A stretch of 64,000 nt of DNA from Qipengyuania_C sp046254955. Lineage in GTDB: Bacteria > Pseudomonadota > Alphaproteobacteria > Sphingomonadales > Sphingomonadaceae. Made by a program: the position numbers and the translations under genes. Within the stretch, counting starts at the first letter, position 1. Every line of letters starts with the position of its first letter. Below are positions 57,184 through 64,000 of this stretch, piece by piece. The notes below the pieces were generated by a model, which saw only the letters and a list, made by a program, of their open reading frames with translations, searched no databases and was not told where the DNA came from. The DNA lies in assembly GCF_046254955.1 (NCBI RefSeq), contig NZ_JBJXRG010000001.1, positions 310,001 through 374,000 of the forward strand. The letters are read 5' to 3'.

Positions 57184-58161
57184 CTATCCGTTTGCCGCTT
57201 CCGCTTCTTCGGCAGCTTTCTCGGCAGCTTCCTCTTCGGCCTTTTCCTTCGCTGTGGTCGTCTCGAAACCGCGCAGACGCAAAGCATCGCGGACCGGGAG
57301 TGTCATCGCCGCGATTTCGGAGGCATCGCGATTGGATTTCATCAGGCTTTCCTGCGCTTTCTCGAGACCCTCGCGTAGATCGGCCAGCTTCTCCTCGCGT
57401 TTCTCAACCTTGGTTCGCGCGCGGGCCACAGCTTCCTTGTTGCGCGAACGATCCGGCTTCGCCGCGAGCTTTTCCTCTGCACCGGCAAGGCGCGATTGTT
57501 CCTTGACGAGCTTCTCTTCCGATTTGGCGATCTGCTTCTCGAGATATTCGATCCGATCGCCAGCGGATTCGACCATGTGCGGCGTGACGTCACCCGGCTC
57601 CCAGCAATACTGCATCGCGGGAACGACCTTCTCTCCGGCGTCAAGCACGGTCAGGTTCTGGAGCTTCCATTCGCCCCGCTGCCGCTTGAACTGAGCATCG
57701 TAAACGCCAGCCACTGAACCGTCCGCATCCAGCACACTCCACTGGCCATGCGCGGTTTCGAAGCTGCCCGCGCGGAAAAAGCGCAGCGGATCGGGATCGA
57801 GCCGGTTTCCGGCGACAGCCAGCGGATCGCGCTGGGCGTCGATCTGTTCGAACGCGGCCGTTACGCTGCCGTGCGCCCAGGTAGACTTTTTCGATTCGCG
57901 AAAGGATGCGCTCATGGTTCCGCCGCTCTGCGCGGCGTCGAAATAGGCCTGCATCACGCCGGGCGCCGGAAGTCGCGCTTCATCGATTTCGTCTTCCGGT
58001 GGCGCGGTGCCGGCCATGCAACCGCCCGTTCCGTCGCCGTATTGCATGGTGGCAAGGATATAGGTGTTCGGATCGAGATGCGGCATGTACTGCGCCGATG
58101 CCGGAGTTGCGACGAACAGCGCTGCCGGAATGGCCAGCGCGCCAAGCTGTTTCAAAGACAT
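57184..58161 (-). CDS. Exported coiled-coil protein, hypothetical
   Basis: A 325-aa protein with a signal peptide (MSLKQLGALAIPAALFVATPASA). The N-terminal half is a globular domain with a NTF2-like or SnoaL-like look (AYFDAAQSGGTMSASFRESK, GSVTAAFEQIDAQRD). Later VYDAQFKRQRGEWKLQNLTV leads into a long Lys/Glu-rich coiled coil (DRIEYLEKQIAKSEEKLVKEQ split at 200-300) and a Glu/Ala tail. It may scaffold in the periplasm. No family is recognised. Confidence 0.6.
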   Translation of the reverse strand: MSLKQLGALAIPAALFVATPASAQYMPHLDPNTYILATMQYGDGTGGCMAGTAPPEDEIDEARLPAPGVMQAYFDAAQSGGTMSASFRESKKSTWAHGSVTAAFEQIDAQRDPLAVAGNRLDPDPLRFFRAGSFETAHGQWSVLDADGSVAGVYDAQFKRQRGEWKLQNLTVLDAGEKVVPAMQYCWEPGDVTPHMVESAGDRIEYLEKQIAKSEEKLVKEQSRLAGAEEKLAAKPDRSRNKEAVARARTKVEKREEKLADLREGLEKAQESLMKSNRDASEIAAMTLPVRDALRLRGFETTTAKEKAEEEAAEKAAEEAEAANG

Positions 58162-58277
58162 GATGTGCGACCCCCGTTGCACGATTGCGATTCCGGAATA
58201 GCTAATCTGCGGAATACGACGCTGCAAGCCTGATCTAGAGCGAGTCTACGACATGTCGATTGTCGATCGGGCCGCGC

Positions 58278-58769
58278 TCATTTCGCCTCCGCAGCGCTCA
58301 ACTTTGCCGTCACCTTGATCTCGACCAGCCCGCCGGGCGTATAGAGCCGGTCGATATCGATCGCAGTCCAGGCCGGGAACGGCGCCTTCACCACCTTGTT
58401 CTTGGCGGCGGAAAGCGGCGGCAACGATTGCTCGATATCGACATGGTAGGTGGTGATGTCGACCACATCGTCCCAGCTCGAACCGGCGCGCTCCAGCACC
58501 CCGCCGATATAGGCGAAGACGGCGTCGTACATCTGCTCGTCGGTCATGCCTTCGGGCACTGGCCCGGCGATGATGCCCGAAAGGTAGACGCTGTCGCCGT
58601 GGATGGTCGCTTCGGAGAAGCCGAACTGCTCCTGGAAAGCGCGGGCCTGCTCGTTCTCGGGCATGATTGCGCGTTTGGATGAATGATCATCCCCATGCTC
58701 ATGCGCAAGCACAGGGGTTGCGGCGAGCGCCATGGCAGCAAGCGCGATAGTACTTGTCAGGGTTCTCAT
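58278..58769 (-). CDS. Exported RidA family protein
   Basis: A 163-aa RidA-fold protein with an N-terminal signal (MRTLTSTIALAAMALAATPVLAH). The domain has VYLSGIIAGPVPEGMTDEQM, the trimer-interface VVDITTYHVDIE and a C-terminal FPAWTAIDIDRLYTPGGLVEIKVTAK. RidA deaminates reactive imines or enamines in the cytosol, and the typical catalytic Arg lies at a position here replaced by DIDRL. Export is unusual and suggests a different substrate. ATG 58769 begins the signal peptide. Confidence 0.78.
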   Translation of the reverse strand: MRTLTSTIALAAMALAATPVLAHEHGDDHSSKRAIMPENEQARAFQEQFGFSEATIHGDSVYLSGIIAGPVPEGMTDEQMYDAVFAYIGGVLERAGSSWDDVVDITTYHVDIEQSLPPLSAAKNKVVKAPFPAWTAIDIDRLYTPGGLVEIKVTAKLSAAEAK

Positions 58770-58804
58770 AGGGTTCTCCTCAAGTTCGCATGTTTGCAAT
58801 GATC

Positions 58805-59521
58805 TCACGTTCCGGTTGCAAAGCCAATCCAAGTATCGCTGAATGCGAAGGGTGCCACCACCGCCTGAAACGCGATAAACACCGCGAGCGAGATCCAGCT
58901 CGCCTTGTGCACGCGGCCATGACGCAGCTTGTCGGATATCGGCAGCACGAGGACGAAGGCGAGGTTGGCCGGCCCCACCATCGCTCCGATCATTTCCGGC
59001 GGCATGGGCGTGTAGTACTGGAACAGCCGCCCGATAATCGTCCCGACCGCTGCGAAGGCGGCCATATACATGAAGCGCCAGTGCCAGCCGGGCCGCGCGC
59101 GCAGCAGGTATGCGGCGATGAAGAAACCGGCCATCATCGGCAAGCTCTGCAGCAGCCGGAAGGCGCCGCCGACGATGTTGGATTCGTCGCCTCGTGCGGT
59201 CGGGAACATGCCCAGCTGCACGCCCACTCCGCTCACGACGCTGAGCGCAACGAGCGCCGCGCCAATCCAGCCCATCCTACTGTGCAAGGCAAAGTTGCCG
59301 CGTGCGATCAGCGTGGGCTGGATGATAAAGAGCAGCGAGAACCCGAAACCCGCAATCGCATGCGGGTGCATCCAGACATTCCAGCTTGCCGGCGGATCGT
59401 AGGCACCCTGCGCGATCGGCAGGATATAACGCGGCATAAATCCAGCGATAGTCATCACCAGCAGGATGATCGCCATCACGCGCAGGAACCGCGCATCGCG
59501 CACCAGTTCAGCTTGCCCCAA
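58805..59521 (-). CDS. Multi-pass membrane protein of unknown function
   Basis: A 238-aa protein with about seven hydrophobic segments (VMAIILLVMTIAGFMP, IAGFGFSLLFIIQPTLI, WIGAALVALSVVSGVGVQLG, MMAGFFIAAYLLRAR). The start is probably TTG 59521 with GGGGAGGG 5 bp upstream; an ATG at 59476 lies inside the first membrane segment and is less likely. It resembles small DUF2306-like membrane proteins but not clearly enough to assign. Its neighbour at 59570 is another membrane protein. Confidence 0.6.
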   Translation of the reverse strand: MGQAELVRDARFLRVMAIILLVMTIAGFMPRYILPIAQGAYDPPASWNVWMHPHAIAGFGFSLLFIIQPTLIARGNFALHSRMGWIGAALVALSVVSGVGVQLGMFPTARGDESNIVGGAFRLLQSLPMMAGFFIAAYLLRARPGWHWRFMYMAAFAAVGTIIGRLFQYYTPMPPEMIGAMVGPANLAFVLVLPISDKLRHGRVHKASWISLAVFIAFQAVVAPFAFSDTWIGFATGT

Positions 59522-59569
59522 TTGTCCCTCCCCTACCCGGTACAATGCTGAGAGCGCTATGCGGTAAAG

Positions 59570-60136
59570 TTAGCCGTGCGGCAAATCGGACTTTTGCGGA
59601 TTGGTTGGATCGGCATCGTCGTCAGTTGCATCCCCAACTTCAGGATCAGGCTCAGGTGCCTCAGCGATCATCTCGGCAGGCGCATCATCGATTTGGGCAC
59701 ACGCTGCCTGATTGTCATCCTCGGCCTCCATCTCGCTTTCCAGCCGAGCCTTCCGGCGCACGTCGTAGAGGAAATACAGCGCGCCCAGCATCAGCAGCAG
59801 GCCGACCACTGCCGTGTTATTACCGGGGGCAAATGGTTCATCAAACCGGATGATCCTGAATGGGCCGCGATCGGGATCGAGATAGTTGGCCGGCAAGAAG
59901 TTGTTGCCCATCACGGTGTAAACAACGGTGCCATAGAGCGTCGACATGTGGAACACGACAAAGACGATCGAAGCGAGCCATGCCTGGAAGCGCGAAAGCT
60001 GCGCGCCGACCGTGTAGGCCATGACGAGAAAACCGGTCACCACGGTGATCAGAATGCCGCCTGTGATCGCGCCTAACTCGAAATACTTGGCGCCAACGTC
60101 AAACAGCTCAAGCCGCATCACTTCCGGATCGATCAT
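59570..60136 (-). CDS. Membrane protein, paralogue of the protein at 53357-53908
   Basis: A 188-aa protein with about three membrane segments (GGILITVVTGFLVMAYTVG, ASIVFVVFHMSTLYGTVVYTV, TAVVGLLLMLGALYFLYDVRR) and a strongly acidic tail with EPDPEVGDATDDDADP. GFLVMAYTVG and the FLYDVRR end match the protein at 53357, and both are followed by acidic tails. No known family. It lies 26 bp downstream of thiC, so it may be expressed with it. Confidence 0.68.
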   Translation of the reverse strand: MIDPEVMRLELFDVGAKYFELGAITGGILITVVTGFLVMAYTVGAQLSRFQAWLASIVFVVFHMSTLYGTVVYTVMGNNFLPANYLDPDRGPFRIIRFDEPFAPGNNTAVVGLLLMLGALYFLYDVRRKARLESEMEAEDDNQAACAQIDDAPAEMIAEAPEPDPEVGDATDDDADPTNPQKSDLPHG

Positions 60137-60162
60137 CGTTTCTCCCCCTCCCCGCTAAGCGC

Positions 60163-62073
60163 CTATTCCGCAGGTTCCTCCGCCTTCATATAGAGATCGC
60201 CGCCGTCGCGGTATTTCTCCGCCATCTCCGCCATTCCTTCAAGCGCAGCGGCTTTGGACGCGGCGGCGGCGTCGGTGCCCGCCTGTGCCGAGGCGAGGAA
60301 ACTGTCCGCGCTCTGGTTTTGCTTGGAGGCGAAGTCGCGCACCTCTTGCGAAATTTTCATCGAGCAGAACTTGGGCCCGCACATGGAGCAGAAATGCGCG
60401 GTCTTGGCGCCCTCCGCAGGCAGTGTCTGGTCGTGATATTGCTCGGCAGTGTCCGGATCGAGGCTGAGGTTGAACTGGTCGCGCCAGCGGAACTCAAAGC
60501 GCGCCTTTGACAGCGCATCGTCGCGAACCTTTGCCGCCGGATGCCCCTTCGCCAAATCCGCCGCATGCGCCGCCAGCTTGTAGGTGATCACGCCGACTTT
60601 CACATCGTCGCGGTCAGGCAGGCCGAGGTGTTCCTTGGGCGTGACATAGCAAAGCATCGCCGTGCCGTACCAGCCGATCTGCGCCGCACCGATGCCGCTG
60701 GTGATGTGGTCGTAACCCGGCGCAATATCGGTGACGAGCGGGCCGAGCGTGTAGAAGGGCGCTTCGCCGCACACCTCCAGCTGCTTCTCCATGTTCTCCT
60801 TGATCTTGTTCATCGGGACATGGCCCGGCCCTTCGATCATCACCTGCACGTCCTGCTTCCATGCGCGGTGGGTCAGTTCGCCAAGGGTGTAGAGCTCAGA
60901 GAATTGCGCCTCATCGTTGGCGTCCGCGATAGAGCCGGGGCGCAGGCCATCGCCCAGCGAATAAGCGATGTCATAGGCCTTCATGATCTCGGTGATGTCG
61001 TCGAAATGCTCGTAGAGGAAGCTTTCCTTGTGATGCGCGAGGCACCATTTCGCCATGATCGAGCCGCCGCGGCTGACGATCCCGGTGACGCGGTTTGCAG
61101 CCATCGGGACGTAGGGCAGGCGCACGCCGGCGTGGATGGTGAAATAGTCGACGCCCTGCTCGGCCTGTTCGATCAGCGTATCGCGGAAGATTTCCCAAGT
61201 GAGTTCCTCGGCGACGCCGCCGACTTTCTCCAGCGCCTGATAGATCGGCACGGTGCCGATCGGGACGGGCGAGTTGCGGATGATCCATTCGCGTGTGTCG
61301 TGGATGTTGCGGCCCGTGCTGAGGTCCATGACCGTGTCGGCGCCCCAGCGGATCGACCACACCATCTTGTCGACTTCATTGGCAACATCGGATGCAACCG
61401 CCGAATTGCCGATATTGGCATTGATCTTGACCAGGAAATTGCGCCCGATCGCCATCGGCTCTGTTTCAGGGTGATTGATGTTGTTGGGAATGATCGCCCG
61501 GCCGCGTGCCACTTCGTCGCGGACAAATTCAGGGGTGATGAGATCGGGGATTTGTGCACCCCAGCTCTCGGCGCCTTCTCTATTGGCTGCAATCAGCTCG
61601 GAGGCCATTTCGCGGCCCAAGTTCTCACGCTCGGCGACATATTCCATCTCGGGCGTGATGATGCCCTGCCGCGCGTAGTGCATCTGGCTTACATTCATGC
61701 CGGGTTTGGCGCGCAAGGGACGCTTGACTGTGTTGGGAAACGCGGGAACGCCGCCGCTGCGATCGGGGCCAAGCTGGCCGTTATCTTCCGGCCTGATCTC
61801 GCGCCCGTCATATTCCTCGACATCGCCGCGCGCCATGATCCAGTCCCGGCGCTTCTGCTCCAGTCCCTTGTCGATATCGATCAGCACATCGGGATCGGTG
61901 TAAGGGCCGGAGGTGTCATAGACCCGCACCGGTGTTTCATCGCCTTCGAGCTCAATCTCGCGCATGGCGACGCGGATGCCTGAGCCGGTGCGCGCACCGA
62001 CATGGATCTTGCGGCTGCCGCGGATCGGCCCGGTGGTCACACCGATTTCGATGGGGGAATTGATGTCGGCCAT
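60163..62073 (-). CDS. thiC: Phosphomethylpyrimidine synthase
   Basis: A 636-aa ThiC with the C-terminal iron-sulfur motif CSMCGPKFC (CxxCx4C), the catalytic barrel blocks AIIPNNINHPETEPMAIGRNFLVKINANIGNSAV (given as IIPNNINHPETEPMAIG and VKINANIGNS), VDYFTIHAGV and MIEGPGHVPMNKIKEN. It converts AIR to HMP phosphate with a radical SAM reaction in thiamine synthesis. ATG 62073 is the family start; the open frame upstream runs through the TPP riboswitch and is not coding. Confidence 0.97.
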   Translation of the reverse strand: MADINSPIEIGVTTGPIRGSRKIHVGARTGSGIRVAMREIELEGDETPVRVYDTSGPYTDPDVLIDIDKGLEQKRRDWIMARGDVEEYDGREIRPEDNGQLGPDRSGGVPAFPNTVKRPLRAKPGMNVSQMHYARQGIITPEMEYVAERENLGREMASELIAANREGAESWGAQIPDLITPEFVRDEVARGRAIIPNNINHPETEPMAIGRNFLVKINANIGNSAVASDVANEVDKMVWSIRWGADTVMDLSTGRNIHDTREWIIRNSPVPIGTVPIYQALEKVGGVAEELTWEIFRDTLIEQAEQGVDYFTIHAGVRLPYVPMAANRVTGIVSRGGSIMAKWCLAHHKESFLYEHFDDITEIMKAYDIAYSLGDGLRPGSIADANDEAQFSELYTLGELTHRAWKQDVQVMIEGPGHVPMNKIKENMEKQLEVCGEAPFYTLGPLVTDIAPGYDHITSGIGAAQIGWYGTAMLCYVTPKEHLGLPDRDDVKVGVITYKLAAHAADLAKGHPAAKVRDDALSKARFEFRWRDQFNLSLDPDTAEQYHDQTLPAEGAKTAHFCSMCGPKFCSMKISQEVRDFASKQNQSADSFLASAQAGTDAAAASKAAALEGMAEMAEKYRDGGDLYMKAEEPAE

Positions 62074-62117
62074 GTGTTTCGCTCTCCAATAGCGGAGTGC
62101 GGGTTTCCCGATGATCA

Positions 62118-62211
62118 GGCCCGCTCCCTCCGCCGATGCTAATCGGTTCAGGTTCAACGGGTCGTGAGCCGCAACACTCACCTCTCAGCCAAAGCAGGCT
62201 CCCCGGGGATG
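62118..62211 (-). promoter_or_regulatory. TPP riboswitch (thi box)
   Basis: On the minus strand the leader shows the thi-box signatures in order: GGGGAGC (62204-62198), CTGAGAG (62188-62182), GACCCGTTGAACCTGA (62163-62148), and GGAGGGA (62131-62125). These are the TPP-binding arms of Rfam TPP elements. It ends about 45 nt upstream of thiC ATG 62073, and the following GCGGG...CCCGC stem and TTGGAG site could form the expression platform. TPP binding would repress thiC. Confidence 0.96.
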
Positions 62212-62272
62212 GGAGAGATGTAGGCTGGGGGCTGCCACAAGTCCAGTAGCGCGCCCCAATGTCACGTGCGGG

Positions 62273-62872
62273 TCAGTCGTCGTTGACTACACTCGACAGG
62301 CACAGCGCCAGCAGTATCGTGGCAAGGACGCCCGATCCACCAGCGAGCGGGATTTCGCCCATAAAATCGCGCCCGATGGCCATCGAAAGTGAATTGGCCA
62401 GCATGGCGATACCGCCGACAATGACGGTGAGGCCGCCCAGCGCTTTCGATCCGGCATTCGCCTTGGCCATCCCGAACACGATGGCCGCGAGACCGAGCAG
62501 TATCTTGGCCGCGTTGTAGACCATGAACGAGAAAGCCAGAATGGAATCGGCTATTGGGCCGAGCGCCTCAATCGCCTCAGCCGCTCCAAAGAACGGCTCG
62601 AACATGGTGAGGCCGATGCCGACCTGCACGACGTTCAATGCCGCAGCGAAGGCTATCGCTGCAAATCCCAAGCTAAGGGTTTTTGCCTGCGCCAAGGCCG
62701 AACCGGCAAAAGCGGCCAGCAAGACGAAGATCAGCGCTTCAAGACCCCACATAAGTTGCCGGGGCGGTGTCATCTCCGCGATATACATCGCGGTGTAGAT
62801 CGACTGCGTAACTGCAGCTGTGATCAGCAATGCGGCAATCGTCCGAACCGTTTGTCTCAAGGTGAAATCCAT
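62273..62872 (-). CDS. Hydrophobic membrane protein of unknown function
   Basis: A 199-aa protein with about five to six membrane segments (TIAALLITAAVTQSIYTAMYIAEM, LEALIFVLLAAFAGSAL, GLAAIVFGMAKANAGS, VLATILLALCLSSV) and few charged residues. It resembles uncharacterised sphingomonad membrane proteins. ATG 62872 has GGGGCAG upstream. It lies 62 bp beyond the riboswitch region and is not part of the thiC leader. Confidence 0.65.
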   Translation of the reverse strand: MDFTLRQTVRTIAALLITAAVTQSIYTAMYIAEMTPPRQLMWGLEALIFVLLAAFAGSALAQAKTLSLGFAAIAFAAALNVVQVGIGLTMFEPFFGAAEAIEALGPIADSILAFSFMVYNAAKILLGLAAIVFGMAKANAGSKALGGLTVIVGGIAMLANSLSMAIGRDFMGEIPLAGGSGVLATILLALCLSSVVNDD

Positions 62873-62962
62873 GGCCTGCCCCTCTTGTTATCGTCTGACG
62901 TCCCTAAAGTTCGATCCTAGTGCCACGCCGGTTACTCCGCAAATTCGCGCCGGCGGAAAAAG

Positions 62963-63559
62963 TTACCCGTGCGTGCTGGCCGCCTGCCAATCGGCAATCG
63001 CATCAATCGGAAACAGCAGCATGATGACCGTAAGCGTGAGGTTGTCACGCACGATCCAACCCACCACCAGTTCTCCAATGATGGCCAGCGCCACCACCAG
63101 CTTCACCGGCAATCGCATGGCGAGCCAGAAACCGAATGCCATCCAGCCGATATCGGCAAAGGAATTGAGCACACTGTCGCCCGAATAGCCAAAGTTCGCC
63201 GTCACTGCGCGGAAACGCTCGATCACCATCTGCGTGTTCTCGAGCACTTCCCAGGCGGATTCGATCAGCACCGCCAGCGGCAAACCCCAGCGCGCCGCGT
63301 TCGCGCCGCCCCACCCCCATCTGACGAACAGAAGCCAGCCTATCGCGTAGAAGATCGGACCATGGATGATGTGGCTGGGCGTGTACCAATCGGCGAGGTG
63401 CTGGCTGTTACCCGCATTGTTGATCTGGCCGTGCCAGAGCTTGATGTAACCGCATTCGCAAATCGGCGGGCGACCCATCGCAAGCAGGATCAACACCGCC
63501 GCGATCGCGATGCCGATCGATACGAGGATGGTTTTCCGACTTGGTGTCAGTGCCGCCAT
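62963..63559 (-). CDS. DUF2585 family membrane protein
   Basis: A 198-aa membrane protein with the DUF2585 blocks: CECGYIKLWHGQINNAGNSQHLADWYTPSHIIHGPIFY (given as CGYIKLWHGQINNAGNSQH and DWYTPSHIIHGPIFY), WVLENTQMVIERFR-like EVLENTQMVIERFR and FPIDAIADWQAA at the C-terminus. The HxxHG and WxT pattern is typical. The family is frequent in sphingomonads and related groups and has no assigned function. ATG 63559 is preferred over a longer N-terminus. Confidence 0.82.
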   Translation of the reverse strand: MAALTPSRKTILVSIGIAIAAVLILLAMGRPPICECGYIKLWHGQINNAGNSQHLADWYTPSHIIHGPIFYAIGWLLFVRWGWGGANAARWGLPLAVLIESAWEVLENTQMVIERFRAVTANFGYSGDSVLNSFADIGWMAFGFWLAMRLPVKLVVALAIIGELVVGWIVRDNLTLTVIMLLFPIDAIADWQAASTHG

Positions 63560-63621
63560 TGTTCGCAGCGTGACGCGTGACTTGCCGCTTGGCAAGCGGT
63601 CGCACACGACTCGTTGGGGAT

Positions 63622-64000
63622 TCAGATCATCTGGAGCCGCGAAAGTGCGGCGAAGATCAGGCCAGCGCCAATCAAACAGGACAGGCCCGCCCAGATACCC
63701 GTGTTCGCGCCGAGGAAGCGTTTCCAGACGCCGATCAGCCGGTCACCCATCGCGATCAACACGGCGCCTTCCGCGATCATGACGCCTCCGACGAGCGAGA
63801 TCAGGATGCTTAGCCAGTCACCCTGCTGCCACGGCGAAGCGAGATAGATCGCCCCGCCAAAACCGATGCACATGATGCCGGTGAGGAAGACGACCGCACC
63901 ATTTCTTGCAAAGTCGTCGGTCATCTTTTGCCACATGCCAGGATTGCGCAGCTCGCCCACACCTGCAGCGAGCGAATACAGGCCCAGGAAGAGCGCGATC
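63622..64000 (-). CDS. Small membrane protein, 5' part outside the window
   Basis: The frame remains open to base 64000 (IALFLGLYSLAAGVGELRNPGMWQ at the visible N-terminus), so the start is probably beyond the window. A GTG at 63960 would give a 112-aa version starting MGELRNPGMWQK. The visible 125 residues have about four membrane segments (VVFLTGIMCIGFGGAIYLA, LSILISLVGGVMIAEGAVLIAMG, GIWAGLSCLIGAGLIFAAL). No family is recognised. Confidence 0.65.
   Translation of the reverse strand, partial: IALFLGLYSLAAGVGELRNPGMWQKMTDDFARNGAVVFLTGIMCIGFGGAIYLASPWQQGDWLSILISLVGGVMIAEGAVLIAMGDRLIGVWKRFLGANTGIWAGLSCLIGAGLIFAALSRLQMI

Noticed and set aside
60541..61983. A 480-codon plus-strand frame
   Set aside because: It is antisense to thiC, whose motifs are unambiguous.
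1..64000. CRISPR array, rRNA operon or prophage structural genes
   Set aside because: No regularly spaced identical repeats of CRISPR size, no rRNA-like sequence and no capsid or tail proteins were seen.

Overview
The window looks like chromosomal DNA of an alphaproteobacterium of the order Sphingomonadales, most likely Erythrobacteraceae (Erythrobacter/Altererythrobacter-type). This is inferred from the high GC content, dense operons with 4-nt ATGA overlaps, the single long Rel/Spo homologue, an alphaproteobacterial SspB, the ybgC-tolQRAB-pal order, a DUF2585 protein and the general character of the proteins. No database search was run.

Layout. 1-4087: catabolic/detoxification genes (NADP-dependent oxidoreductase, haloalkane dehalogenase-like hydrolase, DUF2855 protein, EF-hand protein, long GST) with a decapitated enoyl-CoA hydratase fragment. 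4088-9693: a mobile-looking block with two DUF5681 proteins and a ParB-domain DNA methyltransferase on the minus strand, DUF3489, DUF2924 and a serine recombinase on the plus strand, then a helically phased ~22-bp repeat array and a 21-bp palindrome. It lies beside the 3' end of tRNA-Ser(GGA). 9940-19855: housekeeping genes (peptidylprolyl isomerase, DUF1905, VOC, rsh, mlaA-like, a Rieske protein with reversed domain order, hemF, pdeM, infC starting at ATA, SLC13 transporter). 19910-23355: a structured leader and a cystathionine gamma-synthase-family gene, an unusual SDR, small ORFs and a J-domain protein.

23406-27921 (minus): the complete Tol-Pal operon ybgC-tolQ-tolR-tolA-tolB-pal, with an unannotated 50-codon ORF carrying a long palindrome stitched between tolQ and tolR. 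28016-32123 (minus): histidine genes hisB-hisH-hisA-(two small membrane proteins)-hisF-hisE-hinT. 32226-34590: sspB, a conserved hypothetical, gmk and an exported NTF2-like protein. 34683-42529: an acyl-CoA catabolic locus with divergent halves. The minus half has two acyl-CoA dehydrogenases and an SDR. The plus half has an SDR, an ACAD11-like dehydrogenase, a Zn alcohol dehydrogenase and an ACAD10/11-type kinase. Two copies of a 16-bp near-palindrome lie between the halves.

42543-64000: a lipoprotein-type subtilase autotransporter, dapD, small membrane and DUF proteins, dipeptidase, SWIB, PEBP, an S41 protease lipoprotein, GFA protein, a HPF/RaiA-like protein, paralogous membrane proteins, DUF188, dodecin, an EthD-like protein, an exported intradiol dioxygenase-like protein, a hot-dog thioesterase, periplasmic RidA, thiC behind a TPP riboswitch, and three membrane proteins, the last of them running off the window. 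Most of the window is ordinary chromosome. The least explained features are the recombinase-associated module with its repeat array, the tolQ-tolR mini-ORF, the leader at 19910, the reversed Rieske oxygenase and the split ACAD11-like pathway.
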